From CAVUPF01 sp963803755 (lineage in GTDB: Bacteria; Actinomycetota; Thermoleophilia; Solirubrobacterales; 70-9): 64,000 bases of DNA. Below are positions 44,704 to 54,511 of this stretch, in pieces. The notes under the pieces were generated by a model. The model did not search any database. It was not told where the DNA came from and saw only the letters and a list, made by a program, of their open reading frames with translations. The stretch spans positions 248,001-312,000 of the forward strand of contig CAWDNP010000003.1 of assembly GCA_963803755.1 (NCBI GenBank), given 5' to 3'. The position numbers were made by a program, and so were the translations under genes. Each line of letters opens with the position of its first letter. The first letter of the stretch is position 1.

Positions 44704-45513
44704 TCAGCCTTCCCCCCCTTCGGATTCGGCCTTGGAGGACGAGCTCGATGGGGTCGATGACGCCGTGGTGGTAGTGCTGCTGCTCGGCGGAGTCGATGGG
44801 CTTGTTGCCGTGGTCGAACCAGCCGTTTCGCTTGAGACCGGCGCTGCATCGAAGGCGGCGACAATCTGGAATCCGGCGATAAAGGAGCGGGTTTGGCAGG
44901 TCGCACCGGCTCCGCTAGAAGACGCAGCTGAGCCGCTGCTGGCCGAGCTGCTGCCGGATTCACTGGGGAGCGTCGAGGACTGCACGCCCACCCGAGTCAC
45001 CCCGCCGATCTCCTTCAGCGCCTGAACAAACCCCGCGACGGCGGCCTGGCTGCTGGCACAGCCAACCAGCTCCAGCGCCGGGCCCGCGATCGAGGAGCGA
45101 AGTGGAATGCTGGCGGCGCCGCTTGGGGTGACCTGCGGGTTGTCGGTTCCGGTGAGGTTGGTCAGCCAGACATCCGGAGGTAAGACCAGGGCCAGTTCCC
45201 GCATCACCCGTTCCCAATTGAAACGGCTGTTCGCGAGGCTAGTCACGGTGGCGACGCGCTGGTCGTGGATGTCTTTGAATTGGGTGTAGGAAGCGAGCCG
45301 GGCGGCGTGTGCCTTCGCCACGGCATCTTCTCGTTCAAGCTGGGCGACTTGGGCCTTGCGTTCGGAGATCTGGTTATCGGTGACGACTAGCAGCGTCACT
45401 CCGGCGAGAGCGGCGATCAGGGCACCAATTACGATGTAGGCGATGGGTCCGCCGCGCATTGCGGCTCGTCGCCCAAGGCGTTGCTCGACCGGAATGAGAT
45501 TGACAGGGCGCAT
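44704..45513 (-). CDS. pilN: PilN-like pilus alignment-complex protein
   Basis: 269 residues. The start MRPVNLIPVEQRLGRR is the conserved PilN segment (NLIP) that binds PilM. One TM helix (about 25-47), coiled coil (ISERKAQVAQLEREDAVAKA), then the PilN fold with VLPPDVWLTNL and a Ser/Thr-rich tail. Two bp separate it from pilM. Confidence 0.88.
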   Translation of the reverse strand: MRPVNLIPVEQRLGRRAAMRGGPIAYIVIGALIAALAGVTLLVVTDNQISERKAQVAQLEREDAVAKAHAARLASYTQFKDIHDQRVATVTSLANSRFNWERVMRELALVLPPDVWLTNLTGTDNPQVTPSGAASIPLRSSIAGPALELVGCASSQAAVAGFVQALKEIGGVTRVGVQSSTLPSESGSSSASSGSAASSSGAGATCQTRSFIAGFQIVAAFDAAPVSSETAGSTTATSPSTPPSSSTTTTASSTPSSSSSKAESEGGEG

Positions 45514-45515
45514 GT

Positions 45516-46610
45516 CTATTGGTCCAGTGCGAGGCCGTAGGGAAGGGTGAGTCGGGCCGCGGATGCGGGATCCAAGCCAGAAAGCGCCTCCGGATGGCCG
45601 ATCGCAATCGGCAGGCCGAGGACCGGCTCCATCCGCTCGGCAAGTCCGGGGATGGCACTGCCGGGACCGCCAAGGACGATGCGTTCAACCGGCATCGCGC
45701 CGTTCTGGGCACCGTAGAAGTCGAGTGAGAGGCGTAGCTCGTCGAGAAGGGAGGAGGCGCCACTCTCCATGACCGTCCGGGTCTTGGTGATTGTCTCTGG
45801 GTCGCCCTCGATAGGCTCCTCGGATTCGGTGAGGCCGACATGCCCTAGCCACATGCGGGCGTTCTCTTGGCTCAGCCCAGTCGACCCGGCGAGGACCTCG
45901 GCAATTCCCTCCAAGCCGACTGGAGAGACGCGAGTAAAGAGGCACGCACGCCCCTTTGCGATCGCCAGGTTGGTGACGTCGCCGACGTTGCAGTAGAGAA
46001 CGGTTAATGTGGTCGGGGCGACAGCGCCCTCTTCGTCGCTGTTCTGAGGTGCAGACATCGGTGTCTCGGCTAGGGCCCGAATCAGGCCGAAAGCTGAGAG
46101 GTCTACTCCGACCGGTCTCAAATCGGCGTCGCGAAGCGGCTTTAGCGTCGCCTCGATCATGTCCCGGCGGGCAGCGACGACGACCACGTCGATCTGTGCA
46201 GGGGCTTCATCGGTAGCCGGGACGCCGCCTATTACCCGATGGTCGAGAATCGCTTGATCGATCGGCATCGGGATCTGTTCCTGAGCTTGAAAGCGCACCG
46301 CTGCCTCAAGCTTTTTGGGGTCCTCTATCGCTGGTAACCGCAGGGTGCGAACGACGACTCGCTGGTTAGCGATGCCGAGGCGCACCCGACGGGAGAGCTT
46401 GTGCTCGGAGAAGAACCCTCGCAGCACCTCGGCGAGAGCGCCGGGATCAGTGACCTCACCGTCGTGGAAGGCCCCGGATGGCATGGGGGCGACTGCAGTC
46501 GCGCTCAGCTCGGTGGTGCCATTGACGCGAACTTCGGCCGCGGCCACGCTACCCGCCTCGATCTCGAGCCCTACAAGTGCGCCGTCCTTTTTTTTAGTGA
46601 TCTGGAGCAT
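45516..46610 (-). CDS. pilM: PilM actin-like pilus assembly protein
   Basis: 364 residues. Actin-like ATPase fold: GLEIEAGSVAAAEV (phosphate 1), RLGIANQRVVVRTLRLP, EEQ-like FQAQEQIPMPIDQAILDHRV, VLYCNVGDVTNLAIAKG (phosphate 2) and IVLGGPGSAIPGLAERME (adenosine). It binds the PilN N-terminus on the cytoplasmic side. A GTCGATTA box lies about 50 bp upstream, a weak sigma-28-like candidate. Confidence 0.92.
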   Translation of the reverse strand: MLQITKKKDGALVGLEIEAGSVAAAEVRVNGTTELSATAVAPMPSGAFHDGEVTDPGALAEVLRGFFSEHKLSRRVRLGIANQRVVVRTLRLPAIEDPKKLEAAVRFQAQEQIPMPIDQAILDHRVIGGVPATDEAPAQIDVVVVAARRDMIEATLKPLRDADLRPVGVDLSAFGLIRALAETPMSAPQNSDEEGAVAPTTLTVLYCNVGDVTNLAIAKGRACLFTRVSPVGLEGIAEVLAGSTGLSQENARMWLGHVGLTESEEPIEGDPETITKTRTVMESGASSLLDELRLSLDFYGAQNGAMPVERIVLGGPGSAIPGLAERMEPVLGLPIAIGHPEALSGLDPASAARLTLPYGLALDQ

Positions 46611-46723
46611 TTAGCTGTCCTGCCATGGTGCTGAGAACCTCTGGGGCGTTTCGTCAAGGCCTAATCGACCGATTGGCCGGAAACCTTTTCCTTGCGACTA
46701 CGCAGAATTAGGAAAACCTTTCG

Positions 46724-48265
46724 TCATTCGTTCGTCTCTCTGCCGATGATCCAGGCCGACTGGATCGGTTCAAGAAAGTCGGGCGGCTCTACGTATCGCA
46801 GACGGTCGTCGTAGTTGTAGTTCTTGAGGTAGCCGGTGCTGCCGTTGCCTCCGAAGGTGCCGACCGGGCCGCGAAATTTCTGTGCGATCGCCCCTTCGAC
46901 TGTGAGGTTGCCGAGCTGTTCGCCGCAGTTGTAGTTATCGACGATGAAGGAGTGGTTGATTGTCAGTATTGCTGCATCGATTGTGGGGTTTTCCAGCGAT
47001 CCCGGACCATTGGTCCCGGTGCCGTTTTTGCTCGGCGTACAAGGGTGGTAGACGCGGACGAAATTGTTGGCAATAAGGCCTAGTAGACCGCCACCGCTGT
47101 TTGTGAGGCTACCGTTGATAATGATGTCGTTTTCGGCCGCGATCGTCAGCTGCCCGGAGTAGCTCCCTGACACGTAAGCGTTCCCACAACCAGATGTTTC
47201 TGGGTAAGTAGTGCCGAACGGCGTATAGGTTGACGAACAGGTTCCGTTCGCCACGTAGACGACACCGTTGGAAGGTATGGGCCCCGAATACACGCCTTTG
47301 CAGGTGCCGCCGCTGCCGACGGTCATGGAGGTACCATTGAGGCAGATTCGAACCTGACCTTTGTACTTGAATTCGGGTTCGGCAATCGTCGCGAGTTTAG
47401 AGTTGGTAGGTGGAGGGGTAAGCACTGGCGCACCGGTCTCGTATGTGCCTTTAAAGGTAGGTTTGCTGCCTTCGCAGGTCGAGTACCAGCCGGGCGAGGA
47501 CGCGCTGACTTCGATCATATCGGCAGGTGTGCGGCCGAAGGTAGGCGTACCACAGATAGCGAAGGCGTCATTGGTGTGGACCGGCCCATTGATCGAATCG
47601 CCGGTGACGAAGGAGATCTTGTCGCAGTATTGTCCACCGGAGTTGGGGATTGGCTTTTCGTAGCGGCCCTGTTCGTAGGTGAGGGTGCATTGTTCGTAGG
47701 CGCCTTTTACGGTGGCTTCGTTTTCATAGGTAACCGGATCTGAGGTCTCAAGCTGGGTGAAGTACATGAAGTCGAGGAAGCTGGCCCGCTTGAAGGTGGT
47801 GACGATCGAGGACGTTGCGTTTTCGGAGAAGCCGGTGGTGCGGATGCGGAAGGAGCCGGCCATCGAGCCGCTTGTTTCGATCATGCTGGTAGTGGCCGTG
47901 CTCAAGCTCTGTGGATTGCAGCTGGATTGACCGGCGGCTGGAAGCAGTTCGATCGCATAGGTTGCTCCAGTGTCTCCTGGCACCGGGCGGCGATTGGCGG
48001 TTGACCCCTCCTGATTCACTGCATTTGGCTCAGGTACTTCGGTGCAGTGGGTCCAGTAGTTGTTTTGCGAGTTGAGGTGGAATGAGTAATCGTCTATCCC
48101 GGCTTTCGCCGCCTCATATGCCTGCTTGTGGGCGAGGTCGTGCTGGGCGAGATGCACATCGCCGTTTACGGTGGCGACGGCGACCATTGCAAGCAGCGCG
48201 ATCAGTGCTGAGCCGCAGACGGCCGCAACCATCGTGAAGCCGCTCTCTGAGGTTGGTCGATTCAT
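46724..48265 (-). CDS. Minor pilin-like protein (PilX-type)
   Basis: 513 residues from ATG 48265, which overlaps the preceding stop (ATGA). N-terminal prepilin-like segment ESGFTMVAAVCGSALIALLA has the Gly before the cleavage site but no Glu at +5. A long Ser/Gly/Thr/Asn-rich extracytoplasmic region with several Cys pairs follows (YDNCGEQLGN-like, CTPSKNGTG). It resembles PilX/DUF proteins next to pilV/pilW. Base composition is less GC-rich than in the surrounding genes. Likely part of the pilus tip or initiation complex. Confidence 0.7.
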   Translation of the reverse strand: MNRPTSESGFTMVAAVCGSALIALLAMVAVATVNGDVHLAQHDLAHKQAYEAAKAGIDDYSFHLNSQNNYWTHCTEVPEPNAVNQEGSTANRRPVPGDTGATYAIELLPAAGQSSCNPQSLSTATTSMIETSGSMAGSFRIRTTGFSENATSSIVTTFKRASFLDFMYFTQLETSDPVTYENEATVKGAYEQCTLTYEQGRYEKPIPNSGGQYCDKISFVTGDSINGPVHTNDAFAICGTPTFGRTPADMIEVSASSPGWYSTCEGSKPTFKGTYETGAPVLTPPPTNSKLATIAEPEFKYKGQVRICLNGTSMTVGSGGTCKGVYSGPIPSNGVVYVANGTCSSTYTPFGTTYPETSGCGNAYVSGSYSGQLTIAAENDIIINGSLTNSGGGLLGLIANNFVRVYHPCTPSKNGTGTNGPGSLENPTIDAAILTINHSFIVDNYNCGEQLGNLTVEGAIAQKFRGPVGTFGGNGSTGYLKNYNYDDRLRYVEPPDFLEPIQSAWIIGRETNE

Positions 48266-48942
48266 TGGCATGGGAGGTCGGCCGCACTGGTGTTGTAGGA
48301 AGTCGGAGTGAAGCGCAATAGAGCACTGTCTTGGACGTTCGCTGCGGCACTAGGATTGATGACCGGCGTGTTCGGCGGAGCGGCCGTGAGGGCGACCTTA
48401 ACCTGCGCGGTTAGAGATGCGTTAGTCTTCCCGAGCGTCGGGCTTGCGGTGAGCGGCGTCGAGGAGATTTCGCCGTTTGTATAAGAGTAGTAGCTAAAGA
48501 TCGAGGTGTTCGGTGCGGTTGGACTGATTTTGGTCATCAGCGTTTCAGTCGATGACGGTTTTTCGGCGAAGGTCCAGTTCGGTGCTGAGCCGCCCGTGGA
48601 TGGATAATTGGACTGGGTGAGCTTACCTTCGCTTAGGGTAATTATGCTTTTAATGGGAGTGGGGGAGACGGCCGAGCCAATCTGGTGAAGAAAGCTGAGT
48701 GAAGTGCCGGTACTTCCTTCCTGCACAGGGGCGATGCCGGGAGCCAGGCAGGCTGAGTGCAGCTCTTCAATCATCTGACTGAGGACAAGACGGGCACGCT
48801 GAGTCGCCTCAACCTCGGTGCTGATCCGGTCGGTTTGACGCAGCGAGATGATTGCCACCGTTCCAATCGCGCCAAGGACGACCACCCCGGCGGCGCACGC
48901 CACTACCAATTCGATCAGCGTCGCGCCGCGCTCCTCACGCAT
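48262..48942 (-). CDS. Minor pilin, PilW-type prepilin
   Basis: 226 residues from ATG 48942 (ATG 48966 also possible). Class III leader REERG|ATLIELVVACAAGVVV with Glu5, so it is a substrate of PilD. The rest is Ser/Thr-rich with few charged residues. It sits in a coupled series of three prepilin genes. Confidence 0.78.
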   Translation of the reverse strand: MREERGATLIELVVACAAGVVVLGAIGTVAIISLRQTDRISTEVEATQRARLVLSQMIEELHSACLAPGIAPVQEGSTGTSLSFLHQIGSAVSPTPIKSIITLSEGKLTQSNYPSTGGSAPNWTFAEKPSSTETLMTKISPTAPNTSIFSYYSYTNGEISSTPLTASPTLGKTNASLTAQVKVALTAAPPNTPVINPSAAANVQDSALLRFTPTSYNTSAADLPCQ

Positions 48943-48956
48943 GGATATTTGCCGCC

Positions 48957-50295
48957 TTAGGTACATGGTCCTTTTGCGAGGCCCGTCGCTCCCAGATAGA
49001 AGTTGAGCGTCGTGCCGGCGCTGGTCAGGTTTTGCACCGCCTGGGTGATCGTCTGCTTGGCCGTCCCATTGCCGTTTCCGTCGTCGGCGCAGACTTCATA
49101 GGTACTCCACGGCAGGGATATGCTGGTGGTGTTCAGGCCTGCCGCTTCGGTCGTGTAGGTCCGCTTTGCGGGGCAGCTCTTGTCGCTGACGATGACATGC
49201 GCGCTTTTGACGAGGTTTCCAGGACTTGAGCTGCTTTTCCCGCTCCAGACGTTCAGGTTGAGCACTGGCAGTTGGATCCACGCGGTTGGGGCGGAGCCGT
49301 TAGGCGGGACGATGACGCTCGCCAACGCCGCAGCGTCGGGAGGGTTGGTTTCGTCATTCGGGTTCGGGTTGTCGCCTTCGCAGGATCCGGCGTAGACGGT
49401 GTCCGGTGAGGTGAAGGGGAAAAGAGGTTTGGCCTGGATTTCGGCCTTCGGTGTGCCGACCGTCCCGAAGGTCTTCGCGGTCGTCATTCCAGTGTTGAAG
49501 ACGACGGCCGAATCGGCTTCGGATGACGAGGTTGCCGCCAGACATCGTGGTGAACTTGATGGGAATCCATCCCGGCTGGTCATAGAGGAGCTGGACGGTA
49601 GAGGTGGTGCCGGCGATCACACTGACGGTCTGGGGGCCAGGAGGATTGCCATTGGGTTCGATCAGCCCGCTGGCGACGCCAGAGGGAGTGAGCGTGTAGT
49701 TGCCTGCGGGCTGGTTGGGGAACACCGCACAGCCGTCGGAGTCGGTCGTGCCACTGAATGTGCCGGCGCCGGTGCCCGAGAGGCCGATGCCCGCGATCGG
49801 CACTTCATGGGCGTTGTCCGCGGAGATCGTCAGAGTGCCGTTTTCGGGGTTGAGCGACCCCGGCGGAGGGGCGACGATGCTCTGGATTTCCACCGGCTTG
49901 CGGTTGCCGAGACTGGGCCAGGTGACGGTCGAGGTGATCTGGACGTAGTCGGCCGAGGCATCGCCCTGGCCGCACGAGGAGGTGCCAGTTTTGTCGTTGA
50001 TAAAGACGCCTTCGGATTTGACCGTGAAGGGGGTGCCGTTGAGGGTCACCGTCTTGGTCTGGCTTAGCCGGTTGAGCGTCGGCACGGGTAGTGAGCGAAG
50101 GCGTGCCTGGTCTTCTTGGGCGATTCCGAATGCCTCGGATCGGTGGCGCTCTTCGGCCGCGGAGTGGGCGCTCGCGGAGAGCAATCCAAAGGTCGCGCCT
50201 GAAGCTAGGACGATGATCACGGCGCTGATCAGGACTTCGACCAGTGCGAAGCCCGCCTCGACAGGCGGCGTCGATCGCCCTCTTGCAAGCGTCAT
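48957..50295 (-). pseudogene. Minor pilin, PilV-type prepilin with a frameshift
   Basis: Start ATG 50295 with GGAG 8 nt upstream. Class III leader VEAG|FALVEVLISAVIIVLASG with Glu5. The middle has an Ig/carboxypeptidase-regulatory-like segment (SGTTDSDGCAVFPNQPAGNY). Frame changes near 49530-49545; the continuation (TSSSEADSAVVFNTGMTT to GATGLAKGPCT) ends at 48957. One extra base explains the break. First gene of the minor-pilin operon. Confidence 0.75.
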
Positions 50296-50302
50296 GGGTA
50301 CT

Positions 50303-50330
50303 CCATCGGAATTGCCGCGGCTGGGCTTTA
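50303..50330 (-). promoter_or_regulatory. Sigma-28-like promoter of the minor-pilin operon
   Basis: Minus strand TAAA (50330-50327), 16 bp, TCCGATGG (50310-50303), 7 bp, then the ATG at 50295. Agreement with GCCGATAA is 5 of 8 and spacing is one base longer than at the pilA genes, so this is the weakest of the four boxes. As with pilT1 it predicts a nearly leaderless mRNA. Confidence 0.35.
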
Positions 50331-50443
50331 GCTCCTCGCAATGCGGCAAACGCCATCGAGGCAGGCTTTCCCCAATGCTTCAGTAAGTGAAGCTGTGTCG
50401 CTACACTCGTTGAAGCGAGGCGATCCGACTCACGCCCTTCCCC

Positions 50444-50791
50444 ATGAGCGCAATCAGCAACTCCAGATGTCCCGTCTGCCGCACCGCGGAAGTGGTCTGC
50501 GGCAAGTGGACCCTCCTGCTGATTCGCGACCTCGCCGACGGCAGCAGCCGCTTTTGCGAGCTGGAGCGCTCGCTGGAGGGGATCAGCCCGCGCACCTTGT
50601 CGCTGCGGCTGCGCGCACTGGAAGAGGAGGGGATCGTCGAGCGGCAGACCTTCCCCGAGGTGCCACCCCGGGTCGAGTACGCACTGACCGAGAAGGGCGA
50701 GGCGCTGGTGCCGCTGATCGATGACATGCGGAGCTACGGAGCGCGCTGGTTACAGGCCGGGGACGCGGCGCCGGCGCCGGCCGCCGTTTAA
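50444..50791 (+). CDS. HxlR-family winged-helix regulator
   Basis: 115 residues. Conserved HxlR features: CPVCRTAEVVCGKWTLLLIR with the early Cys residues, FCELERSLEGISPRTLSLRL recognition helix and the wing (VEYALTEKGEALVPLI). Such proteins often sense redox or small toxic compounds. It is divergent from the minor-pilin operon, with 150 bp between, but a link to pili is not shown. Confidence 0.87.
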   Translation: MSAISNSRCPVCRTAEVVCGKWTLLLIRDLADGSSRFCELERSLEGISPRTLSLRLRALEEEGIVERQTFPEVPPRVEYALTEKGEALVPLIDDMRSYGARWLQAGDAAPAPAAV

Positions 50792-50869
50792 GCCAAACGT
50801 CTAGAAGGGGCGATCTGCAAGGCGCCGTGCAGGCGCAGGAGCGCCCCGGGGTGGGCGGAAGCGTGGGGC

Positions 50870-52444
50870 GTGGGCGACTTCCTCCTCAACGAGGCTCTGA
50901 AGCGGCTGGCGCTGGAGGCGGCGACGCGCTTCAGCTCGCTGGTCGCCGGCGGCGACAGATCCCCTTCGACGTCGCCGAGGACGCCGGCCCCGACTCGCCC
51001 TTCTACCGCTACCTGCCGTTGACCGCCCGCTACGTGCTCGAGCGTGAGGGCGAGCTGCGCTCGCTGCCCGCCTTCGATCCGGCCTGCGAGGCGGTCGAGG
51101 AGACCGGGGTCGCGGCGCCCTACCTGGAGGCGCGCGGCGAGACCGTACCGGTCCGAGCCCCGGCGAGCGCTCCGCGCGGATGCTGACGGCCTTCATCGCC
51201 TCCCTATGGGATGGCTGACAGAGTTCTCGCTTGACCGGGCGCTGCTCGACAATGCGCTGGCCGTGCTCGACGCCGAGGCCCGCGACGCGCACCAGGCCGA
51301 CGTCCTGATCGCCCCGATCGCCGGGCTGCGGATGGGGCAGGCGCGGCTACAGCTCCCGCACGGGGTGCGGGTGGTCCGCGCCGACGCCATCGAGGCGCCG
51401 ATCGAGGCGATGCGCAGCGAGGGGATGGGCCGCGCCGCCTGGGAGCCGCAGTTCCTGGCACTGGCCGAGCAGAGTGGCGCGCCAGAAGGCGTCGAAGCCG
51501 CGCTCTGCCAGCTCCGCGAGCTGATCAGCGTCATGCGCCTCTTCAAGGGGGGCAGCGTCGGGCTCGGCCCCTATGCCTTCGCTCCAACCGGCGAGGGTCA
51601 GTGGCGTCGAGTCGCCACCGGCGCCCCCGCGACCCGCCCCGGCGGGTACAGGCTGGACGAAGCCGAAGCCGCCGGGCTGGCCGAGCTTGCGAGCGCCTTG
51701 GAGACCCGCCCCGACCCCGACTGCGCGCTCGCCTGGGCGGTTGGCCGCTTCGAGATGGGCTGTGAGCGAGAGTCCGCGCTCGAGGGCCTCAGCGACCACC
51801 TGCTTGCGCTGCGCGCGGTGCTGGAGGGCCACGGACCGGTCGCCGCAACGCTGGCGATGCGCGCCGCGGTCCTGATCTCCGATGAGTCATTCGATCGCAT
51901 CGAGGCCCGCGAGCGAATCGAGCACGCCCTCGAGCTGGAGCGCTCGCTGATGAACGGCTTGCCGACCGATCGCCAGCGGGAGCTGGCGATCTGGACAGAG
52001 GAGGGGGTGCGCCGCCTGATGCGAGAAGCTGCCCTCGGCGCCCTCGGCACCGACATCAGCATCGCCGCCGACGAGACCCTAATCGCCACCGGCCTCGAGG
52101 CCGGCGACGCTGAGATCGCGGTCACCGTGCAGGACACCCCCCTTGACCCGCTCGGCGATTTCGAGCCCCAAGTCGCACCGCCACCCGAGGAGGAGTACAT
52201 GGAGCAGGAGACAAAGATCATGGAGCCGATCCCCGAGGAAGACGAGATCCGGATCATCTCCACCCCCTGGCTCGACGAGGTCTCGGTCGAGCACAGCACC
52301 CTGGACTTCCCGGCGATTGCGAGCGACATCGCCCGCCGAGAACGGATCGACAGCCCCCGCGTCCGCCACCTCTTCTCGGTCCCTGATGCGGATTGGGAGG
52401 TCGGCGAGTTGGAGTACGACCACTACAGCCGCCGCGTTGGCTAG
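50870..52444 (+). pseudogene. Damaged gene for a conserved-looking protein of unknown function
   Basis: Pieces in three frames read as one protein: VGDFLLNEALKRLALEAATR, then IPFDVAEDAGPDSPFYRYLP and AFDPACEAVEETGVAAPYLE, then MLTAFIASLW, then a long intact part from LTEFSLDRALLDNALAVLDA to the stop at 52444. At least three indels lie at about 50965, 51150 and 51215. The intact part has no domain I recognise; it is acidic with many Glu/Ala helices. The start is uncertain (GTG 50870 used). Confidence 0.5.
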
Positions 52445-52504
52445 AGACTACACAGCGAGCCCACCCAACCAAGACACCAACCACCCAGCCACAGACGGGG
52501 TGAC

Positions 52505-54426
52505 TCAGGCCTTGGCGGCGCCACTTCCCCCAGGCTTTGGCGCCTGCGCCAAAGCCTGGGAGCCGTTGGCGGCCCAGCTCTCAAGGAAAACCTCAGTAGC
52601 CGCCACGTCAAGGGGGCGGGCAAAGAGAAAGCCCTGCCCGTTATCGCAGTCCTCGTCCTTTAGCAGGGAGAGCTCGTGCTGTTGCTCGATCCCCTCGGCA
52701 AAGGTCTGGATCGAGAGCGCCTTGCCGAGCTGCACCAGGGAGTGGATCAAAGTCTCGCCCTCATCGTTACTGCTGAGCCCCGAGATGAAGGAGCGATCGA
52801 TCTTCAGCGCATCGACCGGGAAGCGCTGCAGGTGAGCCAGGGAGGAGTAGCCGGTGCCGAAGTCATCGATCGCGATCTGCACCCCCAGCGCCTTGATCGC
52901 GCTCAGCCTCATAGCGGTCTCCTCGATGTTTCGCATCAGCGTCGTTCTCGGTGACCTCGATCGTCAACGCCTCGGGGTCTAGGCCACTGGCTGAGAGCGC
53001 GTCTTCGACGTCGACTAAGAGCTGATCGGTATCGAGCTGGCGCCCGGAGACGTTGACCGCCATCGTAGATCGGATACCCAGCCTCCCGCCACTCGGCCCC
53101 CTGCGCACAGGCCCGCTCTAAGACCCAGCGCCCGACCTCGGTGATCAGCCCCGACTCCTCCAACAGCGGGATGAAGTCATCGGGCTGGATCACGCCGCGA
53201 GTCGGGTGCTCCCAGCGGATCAACGCCTCCACCCCGGTCGGGTTCATGTCGGAGAGGTCGATCGTCGGCTGGTAGGCGAGGAAGAACTGATCCTTGGCGA
53301 GGGCTTCGCGCAGGTCCATTTCCAGTTCCATCCGGTTTTGGACCACGTCCTGCATCCCGGTCTCAAACACCGAGTAGCGGTTCTTGCCGTCCCACTTGGC
53401 CCGATACATCGCGATGTCGGCGTTTCGCAAGAGCTCCTCGGCTGAGGTCTGCTCCCCGAGCGCACTCCCGATCGCGATCCCCACGCTCGCCGTCACCGTG
53501 ACCCGGGTCTCCTTGCCCGCGCCGAGCTTAAACGGCTGCTCAAGGGCTTCCAGCAGGCGCTCGGCGACCAGCTCGGGCCCCGCCGCCAGGGAGAGCTCCT
53601 CAGAGATCACCACGAACTCATCCCCCCCCAGGCGCCCCAGCGCATCGGCGTCGCGGATCACCCCGTCAAGGCGGGCGGCGACCGCGCACAGCAGTTCATC
53701 GCCGGTGTTGTGGCCGAGGGTGTCGTTTATGTCCTTGAAGTTGTCGAGGTCGATGAAGAGCGCCGCCGCCGGGGTCTGGCTGCGCCGCGAGCGGGCGAGG
53801 ATCTGCTCGACCCGGTCTAAGATCAGGGTGCGGTTGGGCAATCCGGTGAGGGCGTCGTGGGTGGCGAGGAAGGAGAGCTCCTCCTCGCGGTGGGAGAGCT
53901 CTTCGTCTGTCCTTTGGCGCTCGGTCTCAAAGCACTCCGACATCCGCAGCAGGCTGAACTCGAGGCTGAGCTGGAGGATGTTGAGGGCCTCAGAGAGCGC
54001 CTCGGGGGAGCTCTCCAGCTTCTCGGCGCTCTCCCGCAGCACCTCGGCCATCACGTTTCGCCACCAAAAGCAGCGCCAGGTCACCTCGTTTAAGGAGGCC
54101 GCGCGGTGCACCGCCAGCTCGCCGAAGATCTCCCAGGTCTCCCTGCCTGCCTCGATCGCCACCTCCATGCTCTCCCCCGAGATCCAGCGGGCGACCGCGA
54201 TCGTCGAGCTGCGACCGATTCGCTCGAAGCTGTCTTGGACCACGGCGTCGACATCGTGATCGGGCCCGGCGGTGCGCTGCACGGTGCGCTTCAGCACCTC
54301 CTCGGTGCGGGCCTTGAGCGCCTCGCCGAGGCGGTGCAGGTCCTCTCCGGGCTGCTCCAGCGCAGGCGATGGCGGCATCGGCACCCGGACCCCGTCCCTG
54401 TCCGAGCTTGAGCGTTTAGCGGTCAT
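52505..54426 (-). pseudogene. GGDEF-EAL c-di-GMP enzyme with two frameshifts
   Basis: Start ATG 54426. Helical N-terminus (LHRLGEALKARTEEV) as in the gene at 19738, intact GGDEF (LGGDEFVVISEE) with RxxD I-site (RDAD), then EAL (GVEALIRWEHP). Frame breaks near 53070 (before MAVNVSGRQLD) and again near 52947, where removing one A gives EVTETTLMRNIEE. The rest of EAL (DDFGTGYSSLAHL, LKIDRSFI, FAEGIE, GQGFLFARP) is complete to 52505. If the breaks are sequence errors the enzyme is fully active. Confidence 0.85.
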
Positions 54427-54511
54427 CTGAATCGAGTGTCGGCGGGCGGGGCCGATTCCTTGAGGTTTGGCTTGGTTTTGGTGGACGGGGTGGGTGGCTG
54501 TTTGGGTGTTG

